From NCBI GenBank assembly GCA_009733575.1, contig ML769953.1, positions 1 through 30,448 of the forward strand: 30,448 nt of DNA, in the 5' to 3' direction. Both the position numbers and the translations under genes were made by a program. Each line of letters opens with the position of its first letter. Position 1 is the first letter of the stretch. Below are positions 1-10,647 of this stretch, piece by piece. Under the pieces are notes generated by a model. It was not told where the DNA came from and ran no database searches. It was given only the letters and a program-made list of their open reading frames with translations. The stretch is from Gymnopus androsaceus JB14 (lineage: Eukaryota > Basidiomycota > Agaricomycetes > Agaricales > Omphalotaceae).

Positions 1-178
1 GCCCGAATGCGCGCGGGTAAAAGTGCAGCGAGCAGCAGCTACTGTTGAAATATATATGGCCTACAAGTATATAATATACACGAGCTATCGTACAATATAC
101 AAGAGATACTAAGAAATAAACAAACTAATATCATAAGATAACTTCAAAATAGCCATTATTTCACAATTAGTTCAATTT

Positions 179-2949
179 TCATCTACGCCCTCCTCTCGCA
201 TAAGAGTCTCGAGCCCTTGAACCTCCACCAGCACGACTTTCTCGCTCCCACTCCGAGTACCGCCAGCTTTGATTACGACCGGGCCCTTCTCGCTCCTGTG
301 CTGAGTCCGACCGCCATCTTTGATTTCGACTGGGCCCTTCTCGCTCCTGTTCTGAGTCCCAGTATCGGTCACGACCGTGCCCTACTCGCTCCCGCTCCGA
401 ATACCGTGAATGTTGATAACGGCTTGGCCCTTCTCGTCTGTTGTTTCGCCTATCACCTTTCGCGCTGAACCTATCGACATCATCTCCCCACATGCGTCGC
501 TTCTCTGTAATTTTCCTTCCTGCACGATGCTTTAGTCCAGTCTGATGACGAGAACTTGGAGGCTGCGGGGCGACATCTTCCCATTCCGCATCCAAGCTGG
601 ATTTTCGCACTTCTTCATGAGGATACAAGAAATGCCAGACGGTGTCCTGGGTGTAGAAAACTTTACATTTGTGGACGTTTCGGGGATCGAGAAGATTCTC
701 TGTCACGGTTATCGCATCATCTACACTGCCGGTCTTAATGAAGAAAAGGCTGGCATTGCCTTGGCGAACGAATCGTATACCGCGGAATCGGGAAGAAGAA
801 ACATACAGGTCAGTAAACTGGAGGAAGCCGGAAATGTCCTGTTCGGTCCTTTCCTGGACGACCAAGAAACAAGTGGGGTGGTCGGAGATGTTTATGAACA
901 TAGGAGGACCCTGAGGAATATTGGGATTCGGGATGGGGTCAAAGTGAGGGTGCTTTAGGTTTTGCTGCTGGGACTCCGGCTTCCGCTTCAAATTGTCAAC
1001 CGTTGCTGCGGTGCTGAGAGACACAGCGCCACTCGACTGAGAACTAGTTTGGGCTTCGACTTGTAGGTTTTCCATACCCCCTACATTGGTTGAGGTGAAA
1101 TCCGCCTCCAACCCGGAGCAGTCCATGGCCATAAGATCTGGTTGAGGAGGGTTATGGATCCCTGATGGCGCAATATCATCATCCGGCCCTCCATTGACTG
1201 AACTAACGAGGACCATTGCATGATCCTCGACTGTCTCTGGCAGCATCAAATTGAGCTCTCCGAACTGCGCAGCGACGCCCTGGACAGCACCCAAATCTAA
1301 ATCTAAATCCTCCTCCTTCACTTTCTGTTCTTGCTCCTCCTTCGCTTCGTGTTCTTGCTCCTCCTTTGCGTTCCGTTCCTCCTCCTGCGCTTTCCGTGGC
1401 TATTAGCGCATCGAAGTCAGTAGCAAGCAGTAATAGAGCCAGTTAGAAATTTACGCACTGTCTCGATGATTTCAATCTCCTCATCTTCATCTAAGTCAAT
1501 AGCCTCCTCGATAATGCTCATCTTTTTCAGTCCCAACTTGAGCACGCTCATGTAATCGGAAAGCTCCAAGACCCCGGCTTTCTGTCTGTCCGTTGCAGCA
1601 ACAGTGTCCGCTGCAGCAACAGTGTCCGTTGCAGCGACAGGGCCCGAAGATATGACAATTGAAGATTCCTCAGTCGAGAAGGATCGGGTATTTCGAACGG
1701 CAATTTGAGAGGCTTTGAGACTCACAGCGGCCTCATCTACAAACACAGTCTGATAATAGGTTGGACGCCCAGCGGCATCTCTGAGCTTGAAACTGCGTGC
1801 CTCGACGAGATATGAGGACATCGCAGTGCCTTCAATCAAGTTTACGAATTTGGGAACATTCGGTGGAAGCTCCGGTTCATCAGGGTCCATTCGATAGTGA
1901 ACCCAGAAAACTGGAATCTGAGCAACGTAGAGATACCACTTGAGCATTGAGGGGTTCATCTCATTGCCCCAGATGCCCATGAATCTTGCATCCTGCGTGT
2001 CGCTTCGACTAATAGAGAGGCCTTGGCTAGCGTCCAGCTGCTTTTCAATCAACACGTCAGACATCGTATTCCATGACTCGGCAATTTTAAACCGTCGTTG
2101 TATGGCTGCCATTTGCGGAACATAGTTGCCGAAAGCCATGGGTGTGCCAAAAGATTCAATCTCCTCAACGCTGGGCAGGAGGCCAACCCAAGAATCAAGC
2201 AACTTCGGCCATCTTGCAAGAAAGGGTCCTGATCGAGCGATATTAAACTGGTGCCTTTTCTCCAAGTACTCCCGCCTACTAACCATGGCCTTGATGTAGT
2301 TGTTCTGTGCGTAACCGTCGTATAAGAAGGTAGTATCGTCCGAATGCCAAACCTCATAGAGGTTCTCGTACTCCGGACGATTTTTCAAGTCCTTCCGGGC
2401 ATAATCTAAGAGACGAATGAAAGGAAGGCTTGGGAAGCGAGGGTCGTGAAGCTGCGGCATCAACGTTGGGTCTGATTTCCCCATCGACCCATCGGAGAAG
2501 TGGGGCTTCGTAAAAGGCTGCCGATAATCTTCAGGAACACGTCGGCCTCCGAAGTACGGGTTCTGGCGGGAGTTAAATGAGAAAAACTCAAATATCCTTT
2601 CATTTCGGTCACCATAACTGGGGTCGGTGCTATCGATACCAGGAAGGTAGTGGCCTGCGAAGAGTCGTCCGTGATACTGCTCAGAATTACCGCGAGGAAT
2701 CTCCTCCGAGAAGGCGCAAGCCCAGCCTTTGAATTCCTCAAATCCAGCGCCTATTTGTACTGGCTGGTCGTCTCCCCAACGCCGAAGGTCCTCCCCTTTT
2801 TCTGAAAGTATATGTCCATATAATGTTGGCTTTATTCGTAGATTGAGCATGCAGTTGCATTCAGTACAGGTTCAAGTACGCACCACTCTCAGAGCCTCAT
2901 CGGGCAGCTCATAAGGTATTTCCGGAGTCGCATATGAGTATAGTACCAT
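179..2949 (-). CDS. Unrecognised ~877-aa protein with Arg/Glu-rich repeat tail (three exons)
   Basis: Function not recognised. Proposed exons (minus strand) are 2949-2880, 2801-1459 and 1399-179. The second intron (59 nt, GTGCGT...TAG, with a CTGAC branch-like site) joins two long ORFs in phase 0. The first intron (78 nt, GTACTT...CAG) is less certain; without it a start at 2850 is possible. The coding total is 2634 nt, divisible by 3. The first ~390 residues are a globular, Trp/Tyr-rich region without a domain I can name. They are followed by an acidic linker (IDLDEDEEIEIIE), three short VAATDT-like repeats and a Glu/Lys-rich stretch. A second globular block carries GFLQFTDLYVSSSRFRG. The last ~110 residues are Arg-rich with EREGPSRNQ-type repeats, which could bind RNA, but that is inference. 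Stop is TGA. The reading frame is undamaged, so it is probably a real lineage-specific gene. Confidence 0.62.
200..465 (-). repeat. Imperfect ~48-51-bp coding tandem repeat
   Basis: Three to four degenerate units starting GAGCGAGAAGGGCCC (minus strand) encode EREGPSRNQ/EREGPGRNQ blocks at the C-terminus of the 179-2949 gene. Unit length stays near a multiple of three, so the protein frame is kept. Confidence 0.6.
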
Positions 2950-3000
2950 TTATGGAAGCTAGTAGGCGTGTTTCAAGGACGGCGATGAAGCTTTAAACGA

Positions 3001-3380
3001 GAGCGGCTGAGTACAGCCTAGAGTAGTAAGCAGATGAAATTTCGAAAGACAGCCTGCAATTTGAGCGGAGTGAGGCTAAGTACAGCCTGTAATTTGAGCG
3101 ATGCGATGGTCGAAGCGTCGAGGTTGGACTTGTAAAGAAAGAGCTTTGACTGTCATGTGACAGTCGCTCTTTCTTTACAAGTCCAACCTTGACGCTTCGA
3201 CAGTCAAAGCTCTTTCTTTCAAAGTCCAACCTCAACGCTTCTTTCATCGCATCGCTCAAATTACAGGCTATTTAATCGCGCCATCTAATTCGAACTGCAG
3301 GCTGTACTTAGCCGCTCTCATTCAAATATCTGCTGCTCACCACTCCGCTCAAATTGCAGGCTGTACTCAGCCACTCTCAT
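3001..3380. repeat. Foldback (compound inverted-repeat) element with nested palindromes
   Basis: Left-half blocks recur reverse-complemented in the right half. Examples are GGCTGAGTACAGCC (3005-3018) and GGCTAAGTACAGCC (3074-3087) against 3300-3313 and 3359-3372, and the 3084-3155 block against 3199-3269. At its heart, 36-nt arms (3109-3144 and 3166-3201) differ at one position. Their 21-nt spacer contains a perfect 18-nt palindrome, GACTGTCATGTGACAGTC (3148-3165). The structure ends about 60 bp before the 5'UTR intron of the first Ulp1-like gene. It is MITE/foldback-like, but no target-site duplication was identified. Confidence 0.75.
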
Positions 3381-3438
3381 CTTCAGTTTGGATTTCTGGC
3401 TGTATCTAGTTGTGCGTTCTTTCCTGACTCGAAATATC

Positions 3439-3495
3439 GTAAGTATTCTCTTTGTTCTTGTGTGGTTATGACGAACTATATTCTTATCCCTACAG
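3439..3495 (+). other. Probable 5'UTR intron of the first Ulp1-like gene
   Basis: GTAAGT donor at 3439 and CTACAG acceptor ending at 3495 define a 57-nt intron that ends four bases before the ATG at 3500. Size and splice sites match the coding introns of the same gene. Confidence 0.5.
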
Positions 3496-3499
3496 AATC

Positions 3500-4996
3500 A
3501 TGGCCGTAAAACAGAGTCGTTCATGCAACTCATCTTGCGAATCCGGCGCCGTATCTACCCCGCTCGGAGCATATCCATCATGCATGGAGGAGCCAGTGAC
3601 CTTAATCATGAACGCTATAGAGGGGCTGGCTGCCTACATTCCTGCAATGCGGGAACTTTTCGATACTCCTCCGTATATAAAAATCAATGACGACCTCGAT
3701 TACCAGGGCAGGTTGCACTGGGAATTTGTTCCCAAAGCAGAAAGTGATTCCGCTCCCTATTTCTTTAACGTCCGCTTCTATCCCCGAGTCAAAGCTGCTT
3801 CGGAGTGTTTTCAGATGGTAGACACTGTCATCGATCTCAGTAGTGATGTGCTACACAGCTCAGCGAAAGAGCATGTCATGCAAACCACATGCTCAGTCTT
3901 CGTTGCTCTCGAACGAATGCTCGCATTGAAATTGACCTTGGAATCGATTTTGAAAAACCTGTTTAGCATGGGCGCTGAGGCTATAAAGCCATGCCATGTG
4001 AAAGAGCTGATGCTCCCCATTACGAACCCAGTGAGTATATACTATTACTCCTATCTTCTGATTCTCTGCCACTCAATTTACTACTTCCAGCTTCGAACTT
4101 TGACGGCGTTCGACTTTGACTTTGCCAGGATCAAAGAAATCAAACTTAACGATTTCCTCTCCCTTGAAGACCAAAAGTACGTGAACGACGAAGTTATCAA
4201 CTATTTCTGCGACAAGTGGATGAAAAAGTGGCATACGAAACGAGTCATCGTGGTGAATACGTTTTTTTCTACAATTCTGTTCCAACGTGGAAAGCCAAGA
4301 ACGAGGGTAAATGACCAGCTCCGGTCAAATACTCTGAAGTACGCCGAGGCTGCCAAGGTACGAATGAATCTTTGCTGTGCTACTCTAAATGAACTCTTTG
4401 CATGTTAGCGAAGCGCAGGTTTTTCTCGTTTTGACAAAGTTTTCGTGCCAGTCCACGAACCGAGTGGACACTGGTATTCGGCGGTGATCGATTATGAAGG
4501 GAAAAAAATCGAAATTTATGACAGCTGGTACCCAACTTACTCAAGAAATTTTGGACGAACTGTGGAATATCTGGGGAACACAGGGCTCATGCTGGTAGCT
4601 CAAGAGTATTTTCTAGCATTCTCTCGCTCATACTTCTCTGATAGCTTTTAATGTGGGTCGCAGAGGTGTGGAGCTCGATTCGCGGGGAGGATGAGCCCAC
4701 CATCATACTCAAGGACTCTGGGTGGACTTTTGACCCCCATGCACTTGTATGTACGCTTTAGATAGCGACGCCCAACAATAATCTCACGCTTTTTCTAGGC
4801 TGACTTTCAAAACGAAGACTCTGTCGACTGCGGGATTCATGTTCTTGACAATCTGAACAGAATCCTGCGAGGAAAGGATTTAAATGGGAAAAACAAGAGG
4901 ATATTGCCAAATCTGACTCTTCGAAAGTCGATTCATCTCCAACGCCTTTTGCTCGCATATGAGCTTTATGATGATGCCAAGTGCCCTGACATTTAG
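3500..4996 (+). CDS. Ulp1-like cysteine peptidase (C48 family), copy A
   Basis: Predicted five exons: 3500-4030, 4091-4357, 4409-4594, 4645-4746 and 4799-4996. All introns are 50-60 nt and phase 0, giving 427 aa. The C-terminal half is a C48 (Ulp1/SENP) peptidase domain. The substrate-channel motif YVNDEVINYF comes first, then the catalytic His in SGHWYS, Asp in IEIYDSW, oxyanion Gln in ADFQNED and nucleophile Cys in SVDCGIH. The N-terminal ~210 residues are not recognised. Family members cleave SUMO-type precursors or isopeptide bonds; the actual substrate is inferred only. Such genes are expanded in Agaricomycetes and often lie near transposons. The foldback repeat lies directly upstream. 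All catalytic residues and the frame are intact, so it may be active. Intron 3 uses a weak GTAGCT donor, supported by the matching intron in copy B. Confidence 0.82.
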
Positions 4997-5452
4997 TTGT
5001 ACATTTGCTACTATTTATCGTCAAATTTCTTTTTTCAAAATAAACGTCCAGGACTAGCCCTAGCACTAGGATACTTCTTGCTTATTTCAGCCTCAAATCA
5101 GACTGACGCAGTTGATTTCTGGATGATGCCTGGTTACATGTAGAGAGTTGGCAATATGACTGTATTGATACGCGTTCTAATATGCCTCATGTGTGTGCTC
5201 TATTTTGGTACAAGCGAAAGCGCGCTACATAAATAATGGTCGGTCGGTCAACTTGACGGTTCACTCCTGTTCTTGAATGCAATGGTTCCCCCACAACGTC
5301 GACTTCTCAATCGCTATTCTAGCCGTCTTCGTTTCAATCCGCTTGGTATGTGGCTCCTATCTCTGTTTCACTCAGGCTGTCTCAACAATGCCACTCACAG
5401 CGAGACAAAGACTGCTTTCGCATATAACCTGTATCCCTAAAAAAAATTGTAC
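4997..5452. other. Intergenic spacer, no supported feature
   Basis: 456 bp between copy A and the small candidate gene. I see no ORF with family motifs, no repeat and no RNA gene. Confidence 0.5.
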
Positions 5453-5885
5453 ATGGACTTCGCTCTGTTCCACACAGATAAATGCAATATGGCACTAGTA
5501 CTCCGAGCTCAAATTCGAAAACAGTCAAGATATCGAAAAGGACATGTTGAAGATGGTGTGTTTTATTACATTCAGCACTGTAGCACCACTCTGATTATTT
5601 GCTACCTATAAACTAGCCCCTACCGCCCCCAACACCCCGCAAAAACCTTACCGTCTTGAGCGGAAACTGCAACGGTACGACACGGTGGGTGATTTCGATG
5701 AAGTCTTCCGTGAGTTTCAGTGCCCCTCTTTGTGCGATTAATTTCTCATCGCCTGTGAGCTAGCTATACCCGCATCTAAGGCTTTATCTGCATCTAAGCC
5801 TTCCACTCCCGACCGAAGTAGGCACTTGAATGCCAAGCTTCACGAGCAGATGCTCTACAGTAGTTCGAATATTGAGATTCTGTAG
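5453..5885 (+). CDS. Small spliced candidate gene, 105 aa, unrecognised
   Basis: Not recognised. ATG at 5453 follows an in-frame TAA. Exons 5453-5555, 5617-5709 and 5764-5885 join in consistent phase through introns of 61 nt (GTGTGT...TAG) and 54 nt (GTGAGT...TAG), and end at TAG. Total coding length 318 nt. The product starts MDFALFHTDKCNMALVLRAQ. The middle is basic (RKQSRYRKG, RLERKLQRYD) and the end is Ser/Pro-rich (SASKPSTPDRS). No signal peptide or membrane segment is apparent. It sits between the two Ulp1-like genes. It could be a real small gene, a remnant of a larger gene or a chance model; splice-site quality and phase agreement are the only support. Confidence 0.35.
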
Positions 5886-6214
5886 ATTGTATATAGTTAT
5901 TTGGAATTAACGCTGAACTGTCAGAGATGCTACTAAGCGCTCATCTCAAAACTTCTTTCCATTATACTACTTCGTATCCTTCTGTATCTTCTTTTGCCAG
6001 CTCCTATCATCCTCTCTTTTTCCCTTGTTCAGCAGGCTGTATTTAGCCGCTTAGTGCAATTTCATAGCCCCCAAAATCTTACTCAAACTTTCAACTCAGA
6101 TTGTAGGCTGTATTCAGCTACTTCCTCCAATGCCGCGAATTGCTAGCGATAGGTATTTAGTCTTTCCTCTCCCATCCTGCATTCCGCTGAAAAGAATCCA
6201 GAGCAAGGATTCGA
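5886..6214. repeat. Spacer with two copies of the GGCTG/CAGCC palindrome
   Basis: Two palindrome copies, 6036-6049 (GGCTGTATTTAGCC) and 6106-6119 (GGCTGTATTCAGCT), lie about 100-180 bp upstream of the second Ulp1-like gene. This repeats the arrangement before copy A, although no long foldback is present here. Nothing else recognisable. Confidence 0.55.
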
Positions 6215-7662
6215 ATGCGGAAAACGGCATTATGTGCACCCATCATATGTCCGCCGTTCGGTGAATCCTGCACCTGTATGAGCGTCTTTCTGTCCAGACT
6301 CAAAACCAACATGGACCTGCTTGAATCGTTTCTTCCTGGATCCTCGGAATTATTGCGGAAAAATAGACCTACGTTTGCTGATTGCAGTTGTTTGTTTGCC
6401 ATTCCCGTTCCTACCGCCAAGGCTCTCAATGACGAAACGTACTACTCACTCACTTCTCAACTTTCCTTTCTTGCTCGTTGCATCGATATCCTAAAAGATG
6501 GCCGGGATTTGCGACAGGGAATTCTTCTTTGCCTCCCAGGCCACACCGCCAATCCTTCGATTCTTATTGCAGTGAATGGCTTGACTAAATTGTTGGAGGT
6601 GGCCTTGAGTGTTCAAAGAACGACCCTGTCTGGGTTTTGGCGAACACTGGATGACTATCTGGATGCAAGTCGTGAACAACTTGCACATCTCATCAGCTCG
6701 GTATGTGACGCCTTTATACTGATAATGGCTCCTTCTGAACACCATAGTAGGCCCGTGTGCGATATCCTAACATCGGTACTTCTATTACAAAGTATGTGGA
6801 CTGGAAACATTTTGCGACGTTGGGAGTTCGTCAATGGGTAGATGACGAGATTATCAACCACTTTGTCGAAAAATGGTGTACCCAGTCTCGCGCGACCTTA
6901 GGCCTTAGTTCTTTTTTTCCGGTCAACCATTTGTTCCAAGATAATGGCAACTGTAGCAAGGTCTATTCTATTGATCAGCTGGTTGGCAACGATACGCTCC
7001 GATATAAGCTATTGAGGTGGGCGAATAAATCTCGAGTAAGCTTCTTCTCTTCAAGGTCAGCTTTACGTCTAACTTCTCATTCTCAGCGAGCCCAAAAACT
7101 TGCTACGTTTGACCAAGTCTTTATCCCTATCAATGGCAACAGAAATCATTGGTATTCAGCCTGCATTGACTATAAGCGGAAATGCATCAATATATACGAC
7201 AGTCTCCGAGACCTGTGTTTAACGAATCGCTGTAAACCCCCAGAACAACGCAAAAACAAAGAATTGATGATGGTACTTCCGTAAAACAAGATGGCGCGTA
7301 TTATGGGCTAATTGTTCATCAGGCTTTGATGTGGCTTGCGGAGACCTTGGCAGTCATTCGTTCCCGAAATGAAGTTGTACACTTAAGAGGTGACTTGGCT
7401 GACTGGAAGTACGATCCCCACGCCAAAGTACGCTGTATCTAATCGCTCTGCTTGGCCTCTCACTAAAAGTGTATCACAGGTGCCATTTCAGCCCAATATG
7501 TATGATTGCGGTGTCCATACGCTTTGGCACCTCAGACACATCATTGACCTGGGTTTCGTGGATGGAAGCTTGGATGCGACGCACCGCCTACGATTTACTG
7601 ACGATATGGTTGGCAAGCGTTTGAGATTGGCTCAGGAACTGTTGAACGAAGGTTGCCTCTGA
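6215..7662 (+). CDS. Ulp1-like cysteine peptidase (C48 family), copy B
   Basis: Predicted exons are 6215-6700, 6751-7035, 7087-7272, 7323-7427 and 7480-7662, all introns 50-52 nt and phase 0, giving 414 aa. The peptidase domain shows WVDDEIINHF, catalytic His in NRNHWYS, Asp in INIYDSL, Gln in VPFQPN and Cys in MYDCGVHT, followed by LWHLRHII. Exon 3 is 186 nt, exactly as in copy A, and the other introns fall at equivalent places. The pair is therefore an old tandem duplication with strongly diverged N-terminal regions. No frame damage is seen; the stop is TGA. Likely a SUMO-type deconjugating peptidase by family; whether it acts on host proteins or derives from a transposon is unknown. Confidence 0.82.
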
Positions 7663-7980
7663 TGATAATATGTCGAAAACTTGTTGTACACGTGTCATTT
7701 CTATCTCTTCTTGCTCGTACTCCTGTCCTGTGCATCCTACTACCGGAATGGTTCGAATCCTATCCAACATGGACAATACACAACTTGATTCCTTTGTATC
7801 TCAACACGTTACTACTCTACCATGCGATTTTGTATTTTTTCTTACCTACTGCATGATATATGGTACGAGTAGAATCATATGGAGCAAGAGTTTTAGGCTC
7901 AAGTCCTGGCTGATGCATGTATTGTAAGGCCAAATCTGCGGGCGCATGGAACACCTAATCTCCTGATTGCCCACAGATTT
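7663..7980. other. Intergenic spacer, no supported feature
   Basis: About 320 bp downstream of copy B. ORFs here are short and lack motifs; no repeat or RNA gene was seen. Confidence 0.5.
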
Positions 7981-8459
7981 AGGCGCCAACGTCGTTTCTC
8001 AAGTTCCGCCATCACCATGTAACCGCTCAACTGAGCACCGTTTCCTCTCTCTCTCGTCTCTGTATGGATCTTGGATCTTGAACGTTGAACGCAGGATTCT
8101 TTGGTCAATTTGCAGGCTGTATTCAGCCGCTTCAGCCGCTATCAACTCTGAAACGATCTCAACCCCAATTTCAGGCTGTACTCAGCCAAATCATTCGCTT
8201 TCGAAACAACTTGCAGACTGTAAGTTCAGCATCCCAAAGGAACCGCACAGTTCTTTATCGCGCTGTCTTTCGTCTCGTAGCGAATTTCAGGCTGTACTCA
8301 GCCGAATGCTTTTCCAACTTGCTGGCTTTTTTTCTGCCGCTAGTAACTTTGCCAATCTTTTATACAGCACGGTCTTTAAACCTTGCTATCGACAGCCGAA
8401 TCGCAAGTCGAAGCCACTTACAGGTCGAATTCAGCCGCTGTCAAAAAGTTCAGAGGCTG
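7981..8459 (+). repeat. Dispersed repeat R, copy 1 (palindrome-bearing)
   Basis: Begins AGGCGCCAACGTCGTTTCTC and ends CAGAGGCTG. It is repeated in direct orientation at 16538-16796. It carries palindrome copies at 8115-8128, 8174-8187 and 8290-8303 and a degenerate one near 8423. This copy retains about 220 bp of internal sequence absent from copy 2. ORFs crossing it have no protein-family signal and are taken as chance. Confidence 0.75.
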
Positions 8460-9089
8460 CTTTCTCTGTATTTTATCTTTGATTCGCTTTAATTACTTTT
8501 TACCGTCGAATAAGGGCGTCCTGATCTTAACTCGGTATGTCTCCAATGGAGTTGAATTGGCGTTGAACTCATATCTTGGCCATAGATTGAATCGCAACGT
8601 AGCGAGCCATACTCGGCATACTCATCTTATAAGCCGTCCCATATACCCAACCTTGCGTCTTATTCTCGAGTCTCACTGGTCCCGTTGAAGTGGATCTGTC
8701 GAATCTTCTTGCTAGCTGCACTCAAGCCGTTTGCGTTCCAATATACATCCTCTTTTCATCGGTATGCTCTCATTAAGCCATTTCTGGTATGAAGCTTTAC
8801 TGACCCCAATTTTTTCATCAGACCGATGGCCTTCTCGAGACCCCGAGTTCAAATCGGATGCATATTGCCCCGAGCTCAGATGCTTCAGGACCGCTCTGAA
8901 TAATATTGTTCTTTCTACTCCGGTGCGTTGCTCCGTCTATGTCATTGGATCCGTTTAACATGTCTTGTGTTTTGTCCACATCAAGATTTTGGTTGACTTG
9001 GTCGATATCGATGCCATTCCCGGTCATCTCCATTCGTCTTCTCCGTTTGTCTCACGCTACTGCTCATGGACACCTTGATGCATCTTTTG
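8460..9089. other. Spacer upstream of the FAS2 fragment, nothing certain
   Basis: No intact gene. The last ~60 bp may hold badly decayed FAS2 coding sequence, since it runs into the recognisable fragment, but I cannot align it with confidence. Confidence 0.4.
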
Positions 9090-10073
9090 CGTGGACCTGC
9101 TCTTACCGCTGTAGCTTTCAACCAAGGCTCGAAGCACTCTCGGGATGGATCTCGATTTCATTCTTCCCGGCATTCCGGAGAACGGCCGTGAGATTGACGG
9201 TATCGACGACAAGTCCGAGTTGGCTCACCGCATCATGTTGACCAACTTGTTGCGTATTCTGGGAGCAGTAAAGGGAAAGAAAGCCAGCCGGCAATTCCTC
9301 ACTCGTCCGACACAGGTCATTCTCCCTCTATCCCCCAACCACGGTTTGTTCGGTAACGACGGCTTGTACTCCGAGTCAAAGATCTCTTTGGAAACGCTCT
9401 TCCAGCGTTGGGCATCAGAAAGCTGGGGTGAATGTCTTTGTCTCGCTGGGGCTGTCATTGGGTACGTTGCAAGTTTTGTCGAGCCTCGGTCATTTCTAAC
9501 GTTCTTTTACTAGGTGGACTCGTGGTACCACGCTTATGGGGCCAACAAACATCGTTGCTCACGAGCTCGAAAAGCTATGGCGCGCACGTTCTCTGCGAAG
9601 GAGATGGCTTTCAACATCCTAGGTCTTATGCACCCTCTTCTTTTCAGTATCACCCAAGTTGAACCGATCTGGGCTGATCTCAATGGTGGGATGGACCGAC
9701 TCCCTGACCTGGCCGAAATCACTACTCGTATTCGAAGCTCTCTAATGAAGAAGAGTGATCTCCGTCGCGCTATCGCTCGTGACAACGCCGCCGACTACAA
9801 GATTCTCAACGGAGTTGACTGCAGAACGTTTGATCCAGACTGTCGACATTCTCCCTCGCGCTAATTTCTGCTTCAACTTCCCTGATCTCGAGACTCAGGA
9901 AACTCTCGTCGATTTCACCAAACTTTCGTGGTCTGATCGATTTAGAGAAAGTTATAGTCGTCACAGGTTCTGGTGAAGTTGGGCCTTGGGGTAGTTTGCA
10001 TACTCGCTGGGAGATGGAGGCTCGCGGAGAGTTTACTATCGAAGGTGCCATGTACCCGCATTCAGGCGTCTAA
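9090..10073 (+). pseudogene. FAS2: Fatty-acid synthase alpha subunit (FAS2) fragment, ketoreductase region
   Basis: FAS2 makes long-chain fatty acids in the cytosolic fungal type I synthase. This ~1-kb piece covers only part of the ketoacyl-reductase region. Landmarks are [15 protein letters not shown], then [66 protein letters not shown] and RWEMEARGEFTIEG. It is broken: coding sequence is missing between the first two landmarks (about 9135-9145), the frame shifts near 9575-9590, 9815-9830 and 9925, and sequence is lost again near 10045 before a stop. A 52-nt intron (9462-9513, GTACGT...TAG) remains, so the copy arose from DNA rather than mRNA. An intact FAS2 is around 1,900 aa, so this cannot function. 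The copia insertion lies ~100 bp downstream. Confidence 0.88.
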
Positions 10074-10172
10074 TCAAGTTATCCTTACTTCCATCATTTC
10101 ATAGACTGTCTACAATGTAGCAGTCTCGTCTCATACCTTGGACAATCGAGATCGGCCTCGAAGGTATAAATC

Positions 10173-10177
10173 CATTC
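10173..10177. repeat. Target-site duplication (left), CATTC
   Basis: CATTC directly abuts the TGTTAG end of the left LTR. The same five bases follow the right LTR at 16449-16453. Five bp is the usual copia duplication length. Confidence 0.8.
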
Positions 10178-10626
10178 TGTTAGAACAAGAGACTAATCAG
10201 TCTCGAGTCTCAGACGGTTACGGCGAGTAAACGACTAATATATTAAAGTATAACTCTACCTGTTAGAACGAGAGACTAATCAGTCTCGAGTCTACGTAGA
10301 GTATTAGTTATGTGAATATAAGGATATATATAATGAGAAAACATACCTCAGACGGTACGGCAAGTAACGACTGAGATAACCATCAGGATCATGATGGTCA
10401 ATGGGACACGGGAACGAGTCGGTGCGGTTAGTCAATACATATAAGGAAAGGAGATTGCTAGAAAAGGGAATGAAGTAGTAAAAGCAACCATCGAGGGAAT
10501 CATATGTAAGGCCTGAGGCGTGGGACAATGGGACACGGGAACGAGTCGGTGCGGTTAGTCAATACATATAAGGAAAGGAGATTGCTAGAAAAGGGAATGA
10601 AGTAGTAAAAGATTCATAATCTGACA
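10178..10626 (-). repeat. Copia 3' LTR (449 bp) with internal duplications
   Basis: Runs from TGTTAGAAC to TCTGACA. It contains two copies of an AGACTAATCAGTCT-type palindrome (10189-10204 and 10272-10287). An 86-bp segment is duplicated at 10399-10484 and 10526-10611; the second LTR has only one copy, which explains most of the length difference. Confidence 0.82.
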
Positions 10627-10635
10627 CTCCCTCTG
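10627..10635 (-). promoter_or_regulatory. Copia polypurine tract
   Basis: CAGAGGGAG on the minus strand lies directly before the 3' LTR, as needed to prime plus-strand DNA synthesis. The same sequence recurs beside the LTR end after the gap (15589-15597). Confidence 0.6.
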
Positions 10636-10647
10636 AACCTAGAGGTT

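Noticed and set aside
5282..5440. Possible upstream exons of the small gene at 5453
   Set aside because: Would need a 30-nt intron and runs into stops; the in-frame TAA before 5453 makes the shorter model better.
7967..8492. Overlapping ORFs of 135-171 codons
   Set aside because: They lie in dispersed repeat R, have no motifs, and the second repeat copy does not keep the frame.
8818..9033. 71-codon acidic minus ORF
   Set aside because: Short, no motif, in a spacer next to decayed FAS2 sequence.
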